Source: Flavobacterium potami (lineage in GTDB: Bacteria > Bacteroidota > Bacteroidia > Flavobacteriales > Flavobacteriaceae). From it: a stretch of DNA of 64,000 nt. The notes beneath the pieces were generated by a model. It made no database searches. It had not been told where the DNA came from and saw only the letters and a list, made by a program, of their open reading frames with translations. Both the position numbers and the translations under genes were made by a program. Each line of letters starts with the position of its first letter. The first letter of the stretch is position 1. The stretch is from assembly GCF_020026915.1 (NCBI RefSeq), contig NZ_JAINUY010000004.1, positions 535,232-599,231 on the forward strand. The letters are read 5' to 3'. This document shows, one piece after another, positions 19,200 through 29,348 of this stretch.

Positions 19200-20267
19200 A
19201 TGAAGAAAATAATTATCACAATCGTAATCATAGTCGTGGCGCTTGTCGGGATTAACTACATTTTAAATAAAAATAAGGCGGAAAACGAAGGTAAAACTGC
19301 AGTTGTAGCAGAGAAAAATGCAGCAGTTTCGGTAAAAGTGGCAACAGTAAAAACAGAAGATGTTAATCTTGGTTTTACTGCAAACGGAAACTTTGCGCCA
19401 ATTCAGGAATTGACTTTTTCTGCTGAAAAATCTGGAAAAGTAATCAACGTTTTAGTTAAAGAAGGTGACTACGTAAGAGTAGGACAGACGCTTTTAACAG
19501 TAAGAGGTGATGTGATCAATGTAAATGCGCAACAAGCTCAGGCAGTTTATCAGAATGCAAAAGCTGATTATGCGAGATACGAAAATGCATTTAAAACTGG
19601 TGGTGTAACAAGACAACAATTAGATCAGGCAAAATTGGCTATGACAAATGCGCAATCTAATTTGACACAAGCTAACATTAACGTTGGAGATACGAAGGTA
19701 AAAGCACCAATTAACGGATATATCAACAAAAAATACATTGAGCCGGGATCTATTTTAGCAGGAATGCCTGCAACAGCTTTATTTGATATCGTAAATGTTT
19801 CTAAACTAAAATTAACAGTTACAGTAAACGAAACTCAAGTAGCAAGTTTAAAATTAGGAAACACAGTAAACATTACAGCAAGTGTTTATCCTGATAAATC
19901 TTTTTCTGGTAAAATTACTTTCATCGCTGCAAAAGCAGATGCATCATTAAATTTCCCTGTTGAAATCGAGATTACAAATAATGCAAACAATGATTTGAAA
20001 GCAGGTATGTACGGAACAGCTAATTTTGGTTCGAACAACCAAAAACAAAACTTAAAAGTAGTTCCTAGAAATGCATTTGTTGGAAGTGTGAGCAGCAACG
20101 AAATCTTTGTTGTAGAAAACAACGTTGCAAAATTGAAAAAAGTTGTAGCTGGAAGAATCTTAGGAGATAAAGTTGAAATCATTAATGGTTTGAATGACGG
20201 AGAAACAGTAATTGTGACAGGTCAAATCAACTTACAAGACGGAAATAAAGTAGAAATTATTAAATAA
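19200..20267 (+). CDS. RND efflux periplasmic adaptor (membrane fusion protein)
   Basis: A 355-aa HlyD/AcrA-type adaptor that bridges the inner-membrane pump and TolC. It has an N-terminal anchor helix (residues 4-24), a barrel-sandwich lipoyl half-motif (SGKVINVLVKEGDYVRVGQ), a short helical hairpin, the second half VKAPINGYINKKYIEPGSIL, a beta-barrel and a membrane-proximal domain. There is no lipobox Cys. It sits between the TolC and RND genes. The 92-bp gap to the pump gene holds 'agcctaaagcct' repeats but no terminator. Confidence 0.94.
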   Translation: MKKIIITIVIIVVALVGINYILNKNKAENEGKTAVVAEKNAAVSVKVATVKTEDVNLGFTANGNFAPIQELTFSAEKSGKVINVLVKEGDYVRVGQTLLTVRGDVINVNAQQAQAVYQNAKADYARYENAFKTGGVTRQQLDQAKLAMTNAQSNLTQANINVGDTKVKAPINGYINKKYIEPGSILAGMPATALFDIVNVSKLKLTVTVNETQVASLKLGNTVNITASVYPDKSFSGKITFIAAKADASLNFPVEIEITNNANNDLKAGMYGTANFGSNNQKQNLKVVPRNAFVGSVSSNEIFVVENNVAKLKKVVAGRILGDKVEIINGLNDGETVIVTGQINLQDGNKVEIIK

Positions 20268-20359
20268 TTGTATCGCTTTAAGTCGTAAGCAATCAGCTTT
20301 AAGCCTTTCAAAAAAGCCTAAAGCCTACAGCGTATAGCCTATAGCCTAAAACAAAATAT

Positions 20360-23300
20360 ATGAAATTAGCCGAAATATCCATAAAACGTCCGTCGTTGGT
20401 AATTGTATTGTTTACAATTCTGACTCTTGGTGGATTGTTCAGTTACAGCCAGTTGGGCTACGAGCTGATCCCAAAATTTGAAACCAACGTAATTACGGTT
20501 TCAACAGTTTATCCTGGAGCTTCTCCAAGTGAGGTTGAAAATACTGTAACCAAGAAAATCGAGGATGCGATTGCCTCTCTGGAAAATATCAAGAAAATCG
20601 ACTCAAAATCTTATGAGTCTCTTTCTGTAGTATCGATTACATTACTTTCTACTGCCAATGTAGATATTTCTATGAACGATGCACAGCGTAAAATTAATGC
20701 GATTTTGAGTGATCTTCCAGACGATGCAGATCCGCCATCATTAACAAAATTCTCTTTGAGTGATTTACCAATTATGACGCTTGGTGCGAATGGTAAAATG
20801 GACGAAGCCGCTTTCTACGATTTGATCGATAAAAAGATTGCTCCAGTTTTATCTCGTGTACAAGGGGTTGCTCAGGTAAATATTATTGGTGGACAAGAAC
20901 GTGAAATTCAAGTAAACCTTGATGCAGTAAAAATGCAAGGTTACGGACTTTCGGTTCCTCAAGTACAGCAGACTATTTTAACTTCGAATCTGGATTTCCC
21001 AACAGGTAACATCCAAACTCGTAACCAAAAAATCTTAATCCGTTTAGCGGGTAAATATAAAAATGTTGAAGAACTAAGAAACTTAGTGGTTTCTTCTCAA
21101 AACGGGATTCAAGTTCGTTTAGGAGAAATTGCAGACGTTCAAGATACACAAAAAATCGCGGAGAAAATTGCGCGTGTAGATCAAAAAAGTGCCATTGTAC
21201 TTCAAATTGTAAAACAATCAGATGCAAATGCCGTAGCGGTAAGTGAGCAGTTGATTAAAACAATTGGAACTTTAGAGAACGATTACAAATCGGCTCAATT
21301 GAAATTAGAAGTGGCAAAAGACAGTACAGTCTTTACTCTTGAAGCAGCAGATTCTGTTGTACATGACTTATTAATTGCGGTTATTCTGGTAGCTTTCGTA
21401 ATGTTGTTCTTCTTGCACAGTATTAGAAACTCGTTGATCGTAATGGTATCTATTCCAGCATCTTTGATTGCTACATTTATCGGAATCTATTTATTAGGTT
21501 ATACACTTAACTTAATGTCTTTACTTGGTTTATCTCTTGTTGTTGGTATTCTTGTGGATGACGCGATTGTGGTATTAGAGAATATCTACAGGCACATGGA
21601 GATGGGTAAAAGCCGAATTCGTGCAGCATACGATGGTACTGCCGAAATTGGTGGAACTGTAACTTCGATTACATTGGTAATTGTGGTGGTGTTCTTGCCA
21701 ATTGCAATGAGTACGGGATTGGTATCTAACATTATTACACAATTCTGTGTTACAGTAATTATATCAACAATGTTCTCTTTATTGGCTTCGTTTACGATCA
21801 TTCCATGGTTATCTTCACGTTTCGGAAAATTAGAGCATATTGAAGGTAAAAATCTTTTTGGAAAAGTTATCCTAGGGTTTGAAAGTTACTTAACTCGTTT
21901 TACGAACTGGGTTTCTAACTTGCTTAACTGGTGTTTAGATCATTATATCAAAACAATCGGAATTGTATTAGTATTATTCTTTGGTTCAATCTTCTGGTTA
22001 ATGGGAGGTGGATACATTGGAGGAGAATTCTTTGCATCATCTGATAGTGGTGAGTTTTTAGTACAAATTGAGATGCCAAAAGATGCTTCTTTGGAGCAGA
22101 CTAACTTTATGACACAAAAAGCAGAAGCTTTCTTAAAAGGAGAGAAATATGTTTTCAGTCAAATTACAACGGTAGGACAAACCAGTGAAGGTTTAGGAGC
22201 TGCTCAAGCAACGGCTTACAAAGCTGAGATCGACGTTAAAATGATCGAGCAAAAAGACCGTACAGATGATGCCAACGTTTACGCTGCTAAAACAAAACGT
22301 AAACTGGAGAAAATATTAGTTGGAGCAAAAGTTAAAACAGTTCCTGTAGGTATTTTAGGTACTGCAGAAGATGCAACTTTAGGTTTGATCGTAACAGGTC
22401 CGAACGTAGAAAGCGCTATGAAATTTGCAAAAATGGCAGAAGCTGAATTGCGTACTATTCCTGGAACAACTGAGATTAAATTAACAGTTGAAGACGGAAA
22501 TCCAGAGATCAACGTTCAGGTAGACAGAGATAAAATGGCAGCATTAGGATTAACACTTCAAACGGTTGGTTTAACAATGCAAACCGCTTATAGTGGTAAT
22601 ACTGACGGTAAATTTAGAGCTGGTGAATACGAATATGATATTAACATCAAATACAACGAATTTGATAGAAAAAACATCACAGACGTAAGTAACTTGATTT
22701 TCATAAACAATGCAGGTCAGCAAATTAAACTGAACCAATTTGCTACCATTACCGAAGGTTCTGGGCCAAGTAAATTAGAGCGTAGAGATAAAACAGCTTC
22801 TGTAACCGTACAAGGTCAGAACGTTGGGGTTCCAGCAGGAACAATCGTTACGCAATGGCAAGAAAAACTAGATAAATTGCAAAAACCAACTGGAGTTAAT
22901 TACATCTGGGGTGGAGATCAAGAAAACCAATCAGAAGGTTTTGGTACTTTAGGAATTGCATTATTAGCGGCTATTATCTTGGTTTACCTTGTAATGGTTG
23001 GTTTGTATGACAGTTTTGTTCACCCGTTTGTTGTATTGTTCGCTATTCCGCTTTCGTTTATTGGAGTTTTATTTGCTCTGGCATTAACAAACAACACATT
23101 GAATATCTTTACCATTTTAGGGGTCATCATGTTGATTGGTCTGGTGTGTAAGAATGCGATCATGCTTGTCGATTATACCAATCAGCGTAGAGCTGCTGGA
23201 GAATCTATTAGACAAGCGTTAATCCAGGCAAACCACGCACGTTTACGTCCGATCTTGATGACAACAATTGCGATGGTATTCGGTATGTTCCCAATTGCAT

Positions 23301-23536
23301 TAGCATCTGGAGCAGGAGCTGAATGGAAAAACGGATTGGCTTGGGTAATTATTGGAGGTTTGATTTCATCATTATTCCTTACTTTGATTGTGGTACCGGT
23401 TATCTATGATATTATGGAGAAAATCATTAGAAAATTCTCTAAAGGAGAAAAAATCGATTACGAAGCTGAAATGGTTGCCGATTACGAGCATACAGAATTA
23501 AGCGAAGACGGTTTTAATCCAAAACATACTCATTAA
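20360..23536 (+). CDS. RND efflux pump permease (HAE1/AcrB-like)
   Basis: A 1058-aa proton-driven inner-membrane pump, the full length of the AcrB family. It has 12 membrane helices in two halves separated by large periplasmic loops. The TM4 proton-relay pair Asp400-Asp401 lies in GILVDDAIVVLENIYRHME, and the second-half motif MLIGLVCKNAIMLVDYTNQ includes the conserved lysine. The substrate is unknown. It is last in the tetR-tolC-adaptor-pump set and is followed by a strong terminator. Confidence 0.95.
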   Translation: MKLAEISIKRPSLVIVLFTILTLGGLFSYSQLGYELIPKFETNVITVSTVYPGASPSEVENTVTKKIEDAIASLENIKKIDSKSYESLSVVSITLLSTANVDISMNDAQRKINAILSDLPDDADPPSLTKFSLSDLPIMTLGANGKMDEAAFYDLIDKKIAPVLSRVQGVAQVNIIGGQEREIQVNLDAVKMQGYGLSVPQVQQTILTSNLDFPTGNIQTRNQKILIRLAGKYKNVEELRNLVVSSQNGIQVRLGEIADVQDTQKIAEKIARVDQKSAIVLQIVKQSDANAVAVSEQLIKTIGTLENDYKSAQLKLEVAKDSTVFTLEAADSVVHDLLIAVILVAFVMLFFLHSIRNSLIVMVSIPASLIATFIGIYLLGYTLNLMSLLGLSLVVGILVDDAIVVLENIYRHMEMGKSRIRAAYDGTAEIGGTVTSITLVIVVVFLPIAMSTGLVSNIITQFCVTVIISTMFSLLASFTIIPWLSSRFGKLEHIEGKNLFGKVILGFESYLTRFTNWVSNLLNWCLDHYIKTIGIVLVLFFGSIFWLMGGGYIGGEFFASSDSGEFLVQIEMPKDASLEQTNFMTQKAEAFLKGEKYVFSQITTVGQTSEGLGAAQATAYKAEIDVKMIEQKDRTDDANVYAAKTKRKLEKILVGAKVKTVPVGILGTAEDATLGLIVTGPNVESAMKFAKMAEAELRTIPGTTEIKLTVEDGNPEINVQVDRDKMAALGLTLQTVGLTMQTAYSGNTDGKFRAGEYEYDINIKYNEFDRKNITDVSNLIFINNAGQQIKLNQFATITEGSGPSKLERRDKTASVTVQGQNVGVPAGTIVTQWQEKLDKLQKPTGVNYIWGGDQENQSEGFGTLGIALLAAIILVYLVMVGLYDSFVHPFVVLFAIPLSFIGVLFALALTNNTLNIFTILGVIMLIGLVCKNAIMLVDYTNQRRAAGESIRQALIQANHARLRPILMTTIAMVFGMFPIALASGAGAEWKNGLAWVIIGGLISSLFLTLIVVPVIYDIMEKIIRKFSKGEKIDYEAEMVADYEHTELSEDGFNPKHTH

Positions 23537-23589
23537 TAGTTTTAATTTTTGATAGAAATTTCAAAGTCCGAATTGGAATTTCAAAACGA

Positions 23590-23630
23590 AAAATCCCAAG
23601 TTCCTTAAATGGAATTTGGGATTTTTTTAT
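23590..23630 (+). terminator. Rho-independent terminator of the efflux operon
   Basis: The arms AAATCCCAAGTTCC (23591-23604) and GGAATTTGGGATTT (23611-23624) pair around TTAAAT with one G-T pair, followed by a T tract. Confidence 0.88.
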
Positions 23631-23646
23631 TGATTTTTTTAAAATA

Positions 23647-23736
23647 TTTCACGCAGATTTAGCAGATTTAAGCAGATTGAATCAGATTATAAAATCTTTT
23701 TTTATCTGCTAGAATCTTTTTCAAATCTGCGTGAAA
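23647..23736. repeat. Intergenic inverted-repeat element with 14-nt perfect arms
   Basis: TTTCACGCAGATTT (23647-23660) is the exact reverse complement of 23723-23736. The 62-bp interior holds further half-matched 'agcagatt / atctgct' copies, so the whole unit can fold into one long hairpin. It lies in the 330-bp gap between the RND and MFS genes, which has no gene. Similar 'cacgcagattt' palindromes are common between Flavobacterium genes, as I recall. Confidence 0.7.
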
Positions 23737-23866
23737 AAATTAGAAGTAGTTTTATTTATTTATAAAGAAACTATTAATTTCAAGAATTTTGAATTTGGAA
23801 TTTTTTTATTGGAATTTAAATAAATATTAGCTTTTTCGTTTATTTGCATCTCCTTATAAAATTATT

Positions 23867-25105
23867 ATGCTACAAAAAGATAAATCTGCAGCGATTGGTT
23901 TTATTTTCATAACCATGTTAATTGATATTACAGGATGGGGAATTATCATTCCTGTGATTCCGAAATTAATTGAAGAATTGATTCATGGAGATATCAGCGA
24001 AGCCGCAAAAATAGGAGGCTGGTTAACTTTCGCATATGCGATAACTCAATTTGTATTTGCTCCAGTTATTGGAAATTTGAGCGATAAATTCGGAAGAAGA
24101 CCCATTATCCTGATTTCCCTTTTCGGATTTTCATTAGATTATCTTCTATTGGCATTTTCACCAACAATCATTTGGCTTTTCATCGGAAGAATTATTGCTG
24201 GAGTTACTGGCGCCAGTATAACAACAGCTTCAGCCTACATTGCAGATGTCAGCACGGCTGAAAACAGAGCAAAAAACTTTGGTTTAGTTGGAGCTGCTTT
24301 CGGATTAGGATTTATTATCGGACCTGTAATTGGAGGGCTTTTAGGACAATATGGTTCAAGAGTTCCTTTTTATGCGGCGGCGATTTTATGTATGGTAAAC
24401 TTCCTTTACGGTTTTTTCATTCTCCCGGAATCTCTTAAAAAAGAAAACCGTAGACCTTTTGATTGGAAACGTGCCAACCCGATTGGAGCTATTTTAGGTT
24501 TAAGAAAATACCCAACCTTAATTGGTTTAATCGCCGCAATATTTCTTTTGTATGTAGGTTCGCATGCTGTACAAAGTAACTGGAGTTTTTTCACCATTTA
24601 TCAATTTAACTGGGACGAAAGAATGATTGGAATTTCATTAGGAATTATCGGTTTATTAGTGGGAGTTGTACAAGGCGGATTAGTCCGTTATATCAATCCG
24701 AAAATAGGAAATGAAAAAAGTATTTACGTTGGTTTAGCTTTATACACAATCGGAATGTTGTTATTTGCTTTTGCAACCGAAAGTTGGATGATGTTTGTGT
24801 TTTTAATTCCGTATTGCCTTGGCGGAATTGCGGGGCCAGCCTTACAATCTGTTGTAGCCAGTAAAGTAGAACCAAGTGAACAAGGAGAAATTCAAGGAAC
24901 TTTAACCAGTTTAATGAGCGCTTCATCAATTATTGGTCCGCCAATGATGGCGAATACTTTCTATTTTTTCACTCACGAAGAGGCACCTTTCAAATTTGCA
25001 GGAGCGCCATTTATTTTAGGGGGAATTTTGATGTTGCTGAGTACCATTGTGGCTTATTTTTCTTTAAAAAAACATACCGTGTCAAAAACCGAAATCGAGC
25101 AGTAA
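23867..25105 (+). CDS. MFS exporter, TetA-like
   Basis: A 412-aa major facilitator with 12 predicted helices. The motif-A sequence GNLSDKFGRRPIILIS follows helix 2, and motif C-like glycines occur in GLGFIIGPVIGGLLG, both hallmarks of drug-proton antiporters. The N-terminal LIDITGWGIIIPVIPKLI matches the TetA/TCR subgroup. No tetR-type gene is adjacent. The substrate cannot be inferred; a general drug or metabolite exporter is more likely than a dedicated tetracycline determinant. Confidence 0.9.
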   Translation: MLQKDKSAAIGFIFITMLIDITGWGIIIPVIPKLIEELIHGDISEAAKIGGWLTFAYAITQFVFAPVIGNLSDKFGRRPIILISLFGFSLDYLLLAFSPTIIWLFIGRIIAGVTGASITTASAYIADVSTAENRAKNFGLVGAAFGLGFIIGPVIGGLLGQYGSRVPFYAAAILCMVNFLYGFFILPESLKKENRRPFDWKRANPIGAILGLRKYPTLIGLIAAIFLLYVGSHAVQSNWSFFTIYQFNWDERMIGISLGIIGLLVGVVQGGLVRYINPKIGNEKSIYVGLALYTIGMLLFAFATESWMMFVFLIPYCLGGIAGPALQSVVASKVEPSEQGEIQGTLTSLMSASSIIGPPMMANTFYFFTHEEAPFKFAGAPFILGGILMLLSTIVAYFSLKKHTVSKTEIEQ

Positions 25106-25124
25106 AATAAAAATATTAAAAAAC

Positions 25125-25157
25125 AAAAAAGCCTTCATTCTTAAAGTGAAGGCTTTT
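25125..25157. terminator. Bidirectional rho-independent terminator
   Basis: The arms AAAAAGCCTTCA (25126-25137) and TGAAGGCTTTTT (25147-25158) are perfect, with A- and T-runs on both sides. It serves the MFS gene and the convergent adhesin gene. Confidence 0.88.
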
Positions 25158-25178
25158 TGTTTTTACTTGTATGAAGTA

Positions 25179-28100
25179 TTATTTTTTAATAAACTTCATT
25201 GCTTTTTCTTTTCCGTCTGATTTTACATTTATGATATACATTCCGACAGAAAGATTTGATAAATCAATTTCAGATTCTGTACTATTTATTTTTTTGAATA
25301 AAACGGATTGTCCTGAAACAGAGAAAATTTCAATGTTATCAATTACTGTTTTATTGGCAATAGACAGCATATGTTTTACGGGATTCGGGTAAAATTTAAA
25401 GCCATTAAAATCAAAATCAGGAGTAGCCAGAGAACTATTAAATTTAGCGGTTACGGCAAGACGTTCTGTACTTTCAATTCCGTTAATAGTTTGTGACGCA
25501 TAATATGTAACGCCATCAACTAAAACAGTTGATAATGGTAAACTGGTTTCTGTACTTTTGTTAGTTTTACTAGTCGAAGTGCCTTTGCTGCTATACCATT
25601 TTATATTCTCACCTTCGATAACAATATCTGCTAAAGTCTGTCCTGATTTAAATTCAAGCACAATTTCGGTTTTGCCATTTATAACAGGAGGAGAAGGATC
25701 TACAGTAACCATTAATTGAACAAAGCAGCCAGATTCGTCTTGTATTATTACTGTGTAAGTCCCAAAAGTTAAATTTGAAAATATATTATTTGCAGAATAT
25801 TGATTTAAATTAGGCGAAATAGCATACATTAATTTTCCTGTTCCACCTTGAGCATCAATAGTTACCGTTTGATTTTTTACACTTGCCGAAGCGCTAATTA
25901 AATTGGGACCTTGTAATGTTATAGTGCTTGTGTTGGTACAGCCATTAGCGTCTTTAACGGAAATTACATAAGAACCTGAAACAAGATTTGTGAACGTTTT
26001 ATTCGTTTGAAATAAACTTCCATTTAATGAATAAGAATACGGAGCCTTGCCTTCAATTGCATTAACCTCTATAGTTCCATTTGAAAAACAAGATATAGGA
26101 GAAACAATAGACACAGTAAAAAGAACTGGATTCACAGGAGCTACAATAATTACATTAGAAGTGTATGTCGTATTATTATAATCGCGAACATTTATCGTAT
26201 AAGTGCCAGGTTGAACAGCATTAAAAATATTAGAATTACTATAGGTGATACCATTATCTATTGAGTACAAGTAAGTACCAGATCCACCTGTTGCATTTAT
26301 GGTAATTGTACCGGTTTCAAAGGCACAATTCGGTTGAAGTATATCTATAGTTGCTATTAGAGTTGGAAGCGATGCTGAGATAGTCACTTTTGTAATTCCT
26401 GAAGTACAGCCTAAAGCATCTTTAACAATTACTCCATACATTCCAGAAAGGAGATTATTAAAAGTATTATTTGCTTGTGCCGGAACAAAAACGGAATTAT
26501 CGTTGTTTAAAAGAGAATAGGTATATGGTTCAATTCCTCCATTTGCCATTGCTGTAATGCTTCCGTCACTGCTGTTAGCAGATGTTGTATTTGTCGCAGT
26601 TGCAATTGTGGTTAAAGGTGTTGTTGAAAGTATTGTAACTGTATTTGTCATTGCAACACAACCATTGGCATCTTTTACAAAAAAACTATATGTTCCTGGA
26701 TCTAGTTTACTTGTATTGAATTGAGAATAGTTGTCTCCTCCTGAAAAAGAATAACTATATGGAACCTGACCTCCAGTTGCATCAATGGTTACAGAGTGCT
26801 TATCTCCACAAGTTTGAGGTTCAGTAATAAACATAGAAGCACTTAGCGCAACAGGAGATTGCAAAGTTATCATTGCGTTTTCCATACAACCGTTAGCATC
26901 TTTAGCGGTAATACTGTAATTTCCAGCAATTAGATTGGTGAAAATACTTGTATCGTACTGAAATGGACTTCCGTTTATAGAATAACTATACGGAGCCTGA
27001 CCGTTAATAACATGAGCCATTATAGTTCCATTATTATTACATGTTACTGGAGAAATAATTGTAGCCGTCAAAGCCATCGGGTTTAGAGGCGATACTGCAA
27101 CATTAAAACTAAATAGGCCATTATCTGAATCACGAACATTTACAGTATAAGTGCCAGATTGTGAAACAGTAAAAACATTAGAATAGTTAAAGGTAGTACC
27201 GTCTATCGAATATTGGTAATTTCCACTTCCTCCTGATGCGTTTACAGTTATTACTCCGATTGGATTAGAGCAATTAGGCTGGACTAAATCAGCTGTAGCA
27301 GTAAGAGACGCACTTGGATTAGGTGCAGTAATAGTAACTTGAAGGGATTGCGAAATACAATTCTTAGCATCTGTTACAATTATTTCATAATTTCCTGGAG
27401 CAAGATTATTAAAAGTAAAATTGGAAGCAGGAGAAATTATTGCTGGACTTCCACTGTTTAAAAAAGAAAAACGATAAGGTAGAATTCCACCAGTCGCATT
27501 TACGGTTATGCTTCCGTCATTGCTGTTAGCAGAGGTTACATCTGTATAAGACAAAATTGTTGTCACGGGAACATTCGCCGCTAAAACAGTAACATTTGTA
27601 GTTGCGATACAACCATTAGAATCTTTAACAAATAAGGTATAATTTCCAGGAGATAATGTACTTGTATTTATTCCAGAATATATACCACCCATAGAAAAAG
27701 AGTAAGCATAAGGAGCTTTTCCTCCTGAAGCATTGATGGTTACAGAGTTCTGATCGCCACAAAATTGAGCTTGAGTAACAACTGCAGAAGCTGTCAATGA
27801 GGTGGGCGATTCTATAAGTAAAGAATTGCTGGCAGTGCATTCGTTTGCATCTTTAACAGTAAAAGTATGTGTTCCGGCAGAGAGGTCTGAGAAAGTATTA
27901 CTCTCTTGATAAATGGCAGAATTATCTATAGCATAACGATATGGTCTTGCCCCTCCGCTAGCTGTTAAGGTGATTGTTGAACTACTATTTTCAGAACAGC
28001 TGACAATTTTACTACTTTCACCAGTCACAGTTAGCTCAGCGTAAGGTTCAATAATAACATTCATACTTTCTGTAACGTTATTACTGTCCTTAACTTTTAA

Positions 28101-29294
28101 ATTATAAATTCCAGGTGATAAATTTGGAAATATATTCGAAGCAACATAATTGTAGCCATCTAAAGAATACAAATAAGAACCAGATCCACCTGCGGCCTGA
28201 GCTGTTATTGTACCACTAAAATTAGTGCAGTTAATACCAGTGACTGCTGCAGAAACTACCAAAGGCGAAGAAGATATTGGGTCAGAAGAAACGGTAATTG
28301 GATTTATAGTTAAGCAGCCTTTCGAATCTCTTACTTCAACATAATAATTACCAGCAGCTACAGCAGTAAACCTATTGGAAGATTGGAAAGGTCTGACTAT
28401 TCCAAAATCGTTTCTTAAGAGATAGGAATAGTATGGTGTTCCTCCTGAAGCCATTACTGTTATTTCTCCATCGTTACCACCAGGAGTTGTGACATTTCTA
28501 GCTGTTGTTGGAGTTAGTAAAATATTGGGTTGCTCTATTTGTAAAGTATAAATCTCAAGACAATTATTCGAGTCTGTTACTTTCACGGTGTAAGTACCAG
28601 CTGCTAAATTTGGAAATATATTAGATGTTTGAGCACTATTATTGTTGATAGAATAGCGATAAGGTAACTTTCCTCCGTTAGCAGTAACTTCAATTCTTCC
28701 ATCTTTAAATCCAAAGCAAGTATTGTCTATTTTTAAAAAAGTAGCTGTAAATGGGGTTAATGAAGGTACAACTAATGTAGAATCTTTTGTACAGCCATAA
28801 TCATCTTTAATATGTATGTTGTAAGATCCGGGAGCTACATTATTAAAACTGCTTGCGGTTTGATAATGAACTCCATCTAAAGAATATTGATGAGGACTTC
28901 TACCGTATCTAGCAGCAAGATAGACTCTCGTGTTTCCGCATTCTGGATAAGAAACACTGGCATTAGCAAATTCTAAACGAGAATTCACAATAATCATAAA
29001 TGAATAAGATGTACGAGTTCCTCCTTCTCCTTCTACATTTGCAAAAATCTCTTGGTGAGTATCCGTACAAACATAATTTTGAGGATTTAGAATTTCATGA
29101 CCTTTTGCAGGATCAGAATATTTTAAAAAATAACGGATAGTATAAGTTTGAGAAGGATCTCGATCTTTTGTCAATTCCGCCGTTTTGCTAGTCAAATCAA
29201 AAACGTTATCTCCAGCGCAATGAATGATGCTGCTAATCTGAGCAAAAATTAAAGTAGGCAATAAAAAAAGAAAACAAAGTAGAGTTTTTTTCAT
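25179..29294 (-). CDS. SprB-repeat adhesin with type IX secretion C-terminal domain
   Basis: A 1371-aa surface protein. After a signal peptide (MKKTLLCFLFLLPTLIFAQ) and a short N-terminal region come 14 SprB-type Ig-like repeats of 70-80 residues, each with the pattern GG...YxYSxDG...F.NL..G.Y.v.vkDsngC. The C-terminus (about 1300-1371) is a type A sorting domain with FKFYPNPV, IEIFSVSGQ and a terminal KAMKFIKK. Repeats 2-5, 6-9 and 10-13 form a four-unit super-repeat. SprB repeats occur in the F. johnsoniae gliding adhesin. This one lacks an adjacent PorP/SprF gene and follows a retropepsin and a CHAT gene on the same strand. Confidence 0.9.
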   Translation of the reverse strand: MKKTLLCFLFLLPTLIFAQISSIIHCAGDNVFDLTSKTAELTKDRDPSQTYTIRYFLKYSDPAKGHEILNPQNYVCTDTHQEIFANVEGEGGTRTSYSFMIIVNSRLEFANASVSYPECGNTRVYLAARYGRSPHQYSLDGVHYQTASSFNNVAPGSYNIHIKDDYGCTKDSTLVVPSLTPFTATFLKIDNTCFGFKDGRIEVTANGGKLPYRYSINNNSAQTSNIFPNLAAGTYTVKVTDSNNCLEIYTLQIEQPNILLTPTTARNVTTPGGNDGEITVMASGGTPYYSYLLRNDFGIVRPFQSSNRFTAVAAGNYYVEVRDSKGCLTINPITVSSDPISSSPLVVSAAVTGINCTNFSGTITAQAAGGSGSYLYSLDGYNYVASNIFPNLSPGIYNLKVKDSNNVTESMNVIIEPYAELTVTGESSKIVSCSENSSSTITLTASGGARPYRYAIDNSAIYQESNTFSDLSAGTHTFTVKDANECTASNSLLIESPTSLTASAVVTQAQFCGDQNSVTINASGGKAPYAYSFSMGGIYSGINTSTLSPGNYTLFVKDSNGCIATTNVTVLAANVPVTTILSYTDVTSANSNDGSITVNATGGILPYRFSFLNSGSPAIISPASNFTFNNLAPGNYEIIVTDAKNCISQSLQVTITAPNPSASLTATADLVQPNCSNPIGVITVNASGGSGNYQYSIDGTTFNYSNVFTVSQSGTYTVNVRDSDNGLFSFNVAVSPLNPMALTATIISPVTCNNNGTIMAHVINGQAPYSYSINGSPFQYDTSIFTNLIAGNYSITAKDANGCMENAMITLQSPVALSASMFITEPQTCGDKHSVTIDATGGQVPYSYSFSGGDNYSQFNTSKLDPGTYSFFVKDANGCVAMTNTVTILSTTPLTTIATATNTTSANSSDGSITAMANGGIEPYTYSLLNNDNSVFVPAQANNTFNNLLSGMYGVIVKDALGCTSGITKVTISASLPTLIATIDILQPNCAFETGTITINATGGSGTYLYSIDNGITYSNSNIFNAVQPGTYTINVRDYNNTTYTSNVIIVAPVNPVLFTVSIVSPISCFSNGTIEVNAIEGKAPYSYSLNGSLFQTNKTFTNLVSGSYVISVKDANGCTNTSTITLQGPNLISASASVKNQTVTIDAQGGTGKLMYAISPNLNQYSANNIFSNLTFGTYTVIIQDESGCFVQLMVTVDPSPPVINGKTEIVLEFKSGQTLADIVIEGENIKWYSSKGTSTSKTNKSTETSLPLSTVLVDGVTYYASQTINGIESTERLAVTAKFNSSLATPDFDFNGFKFYPNPVKHMLSIANKTVIDNIEIFSVSGQSVLFKKINSTESEIDLSNLSVGMYIINVKSDGKEKAMKFIKK

Positions 29295-29348
29295 ACGTAT
29301 AGATTTGTTAAAATGGCTCAACAAATATATCAAAAAAACTAAATTGTC

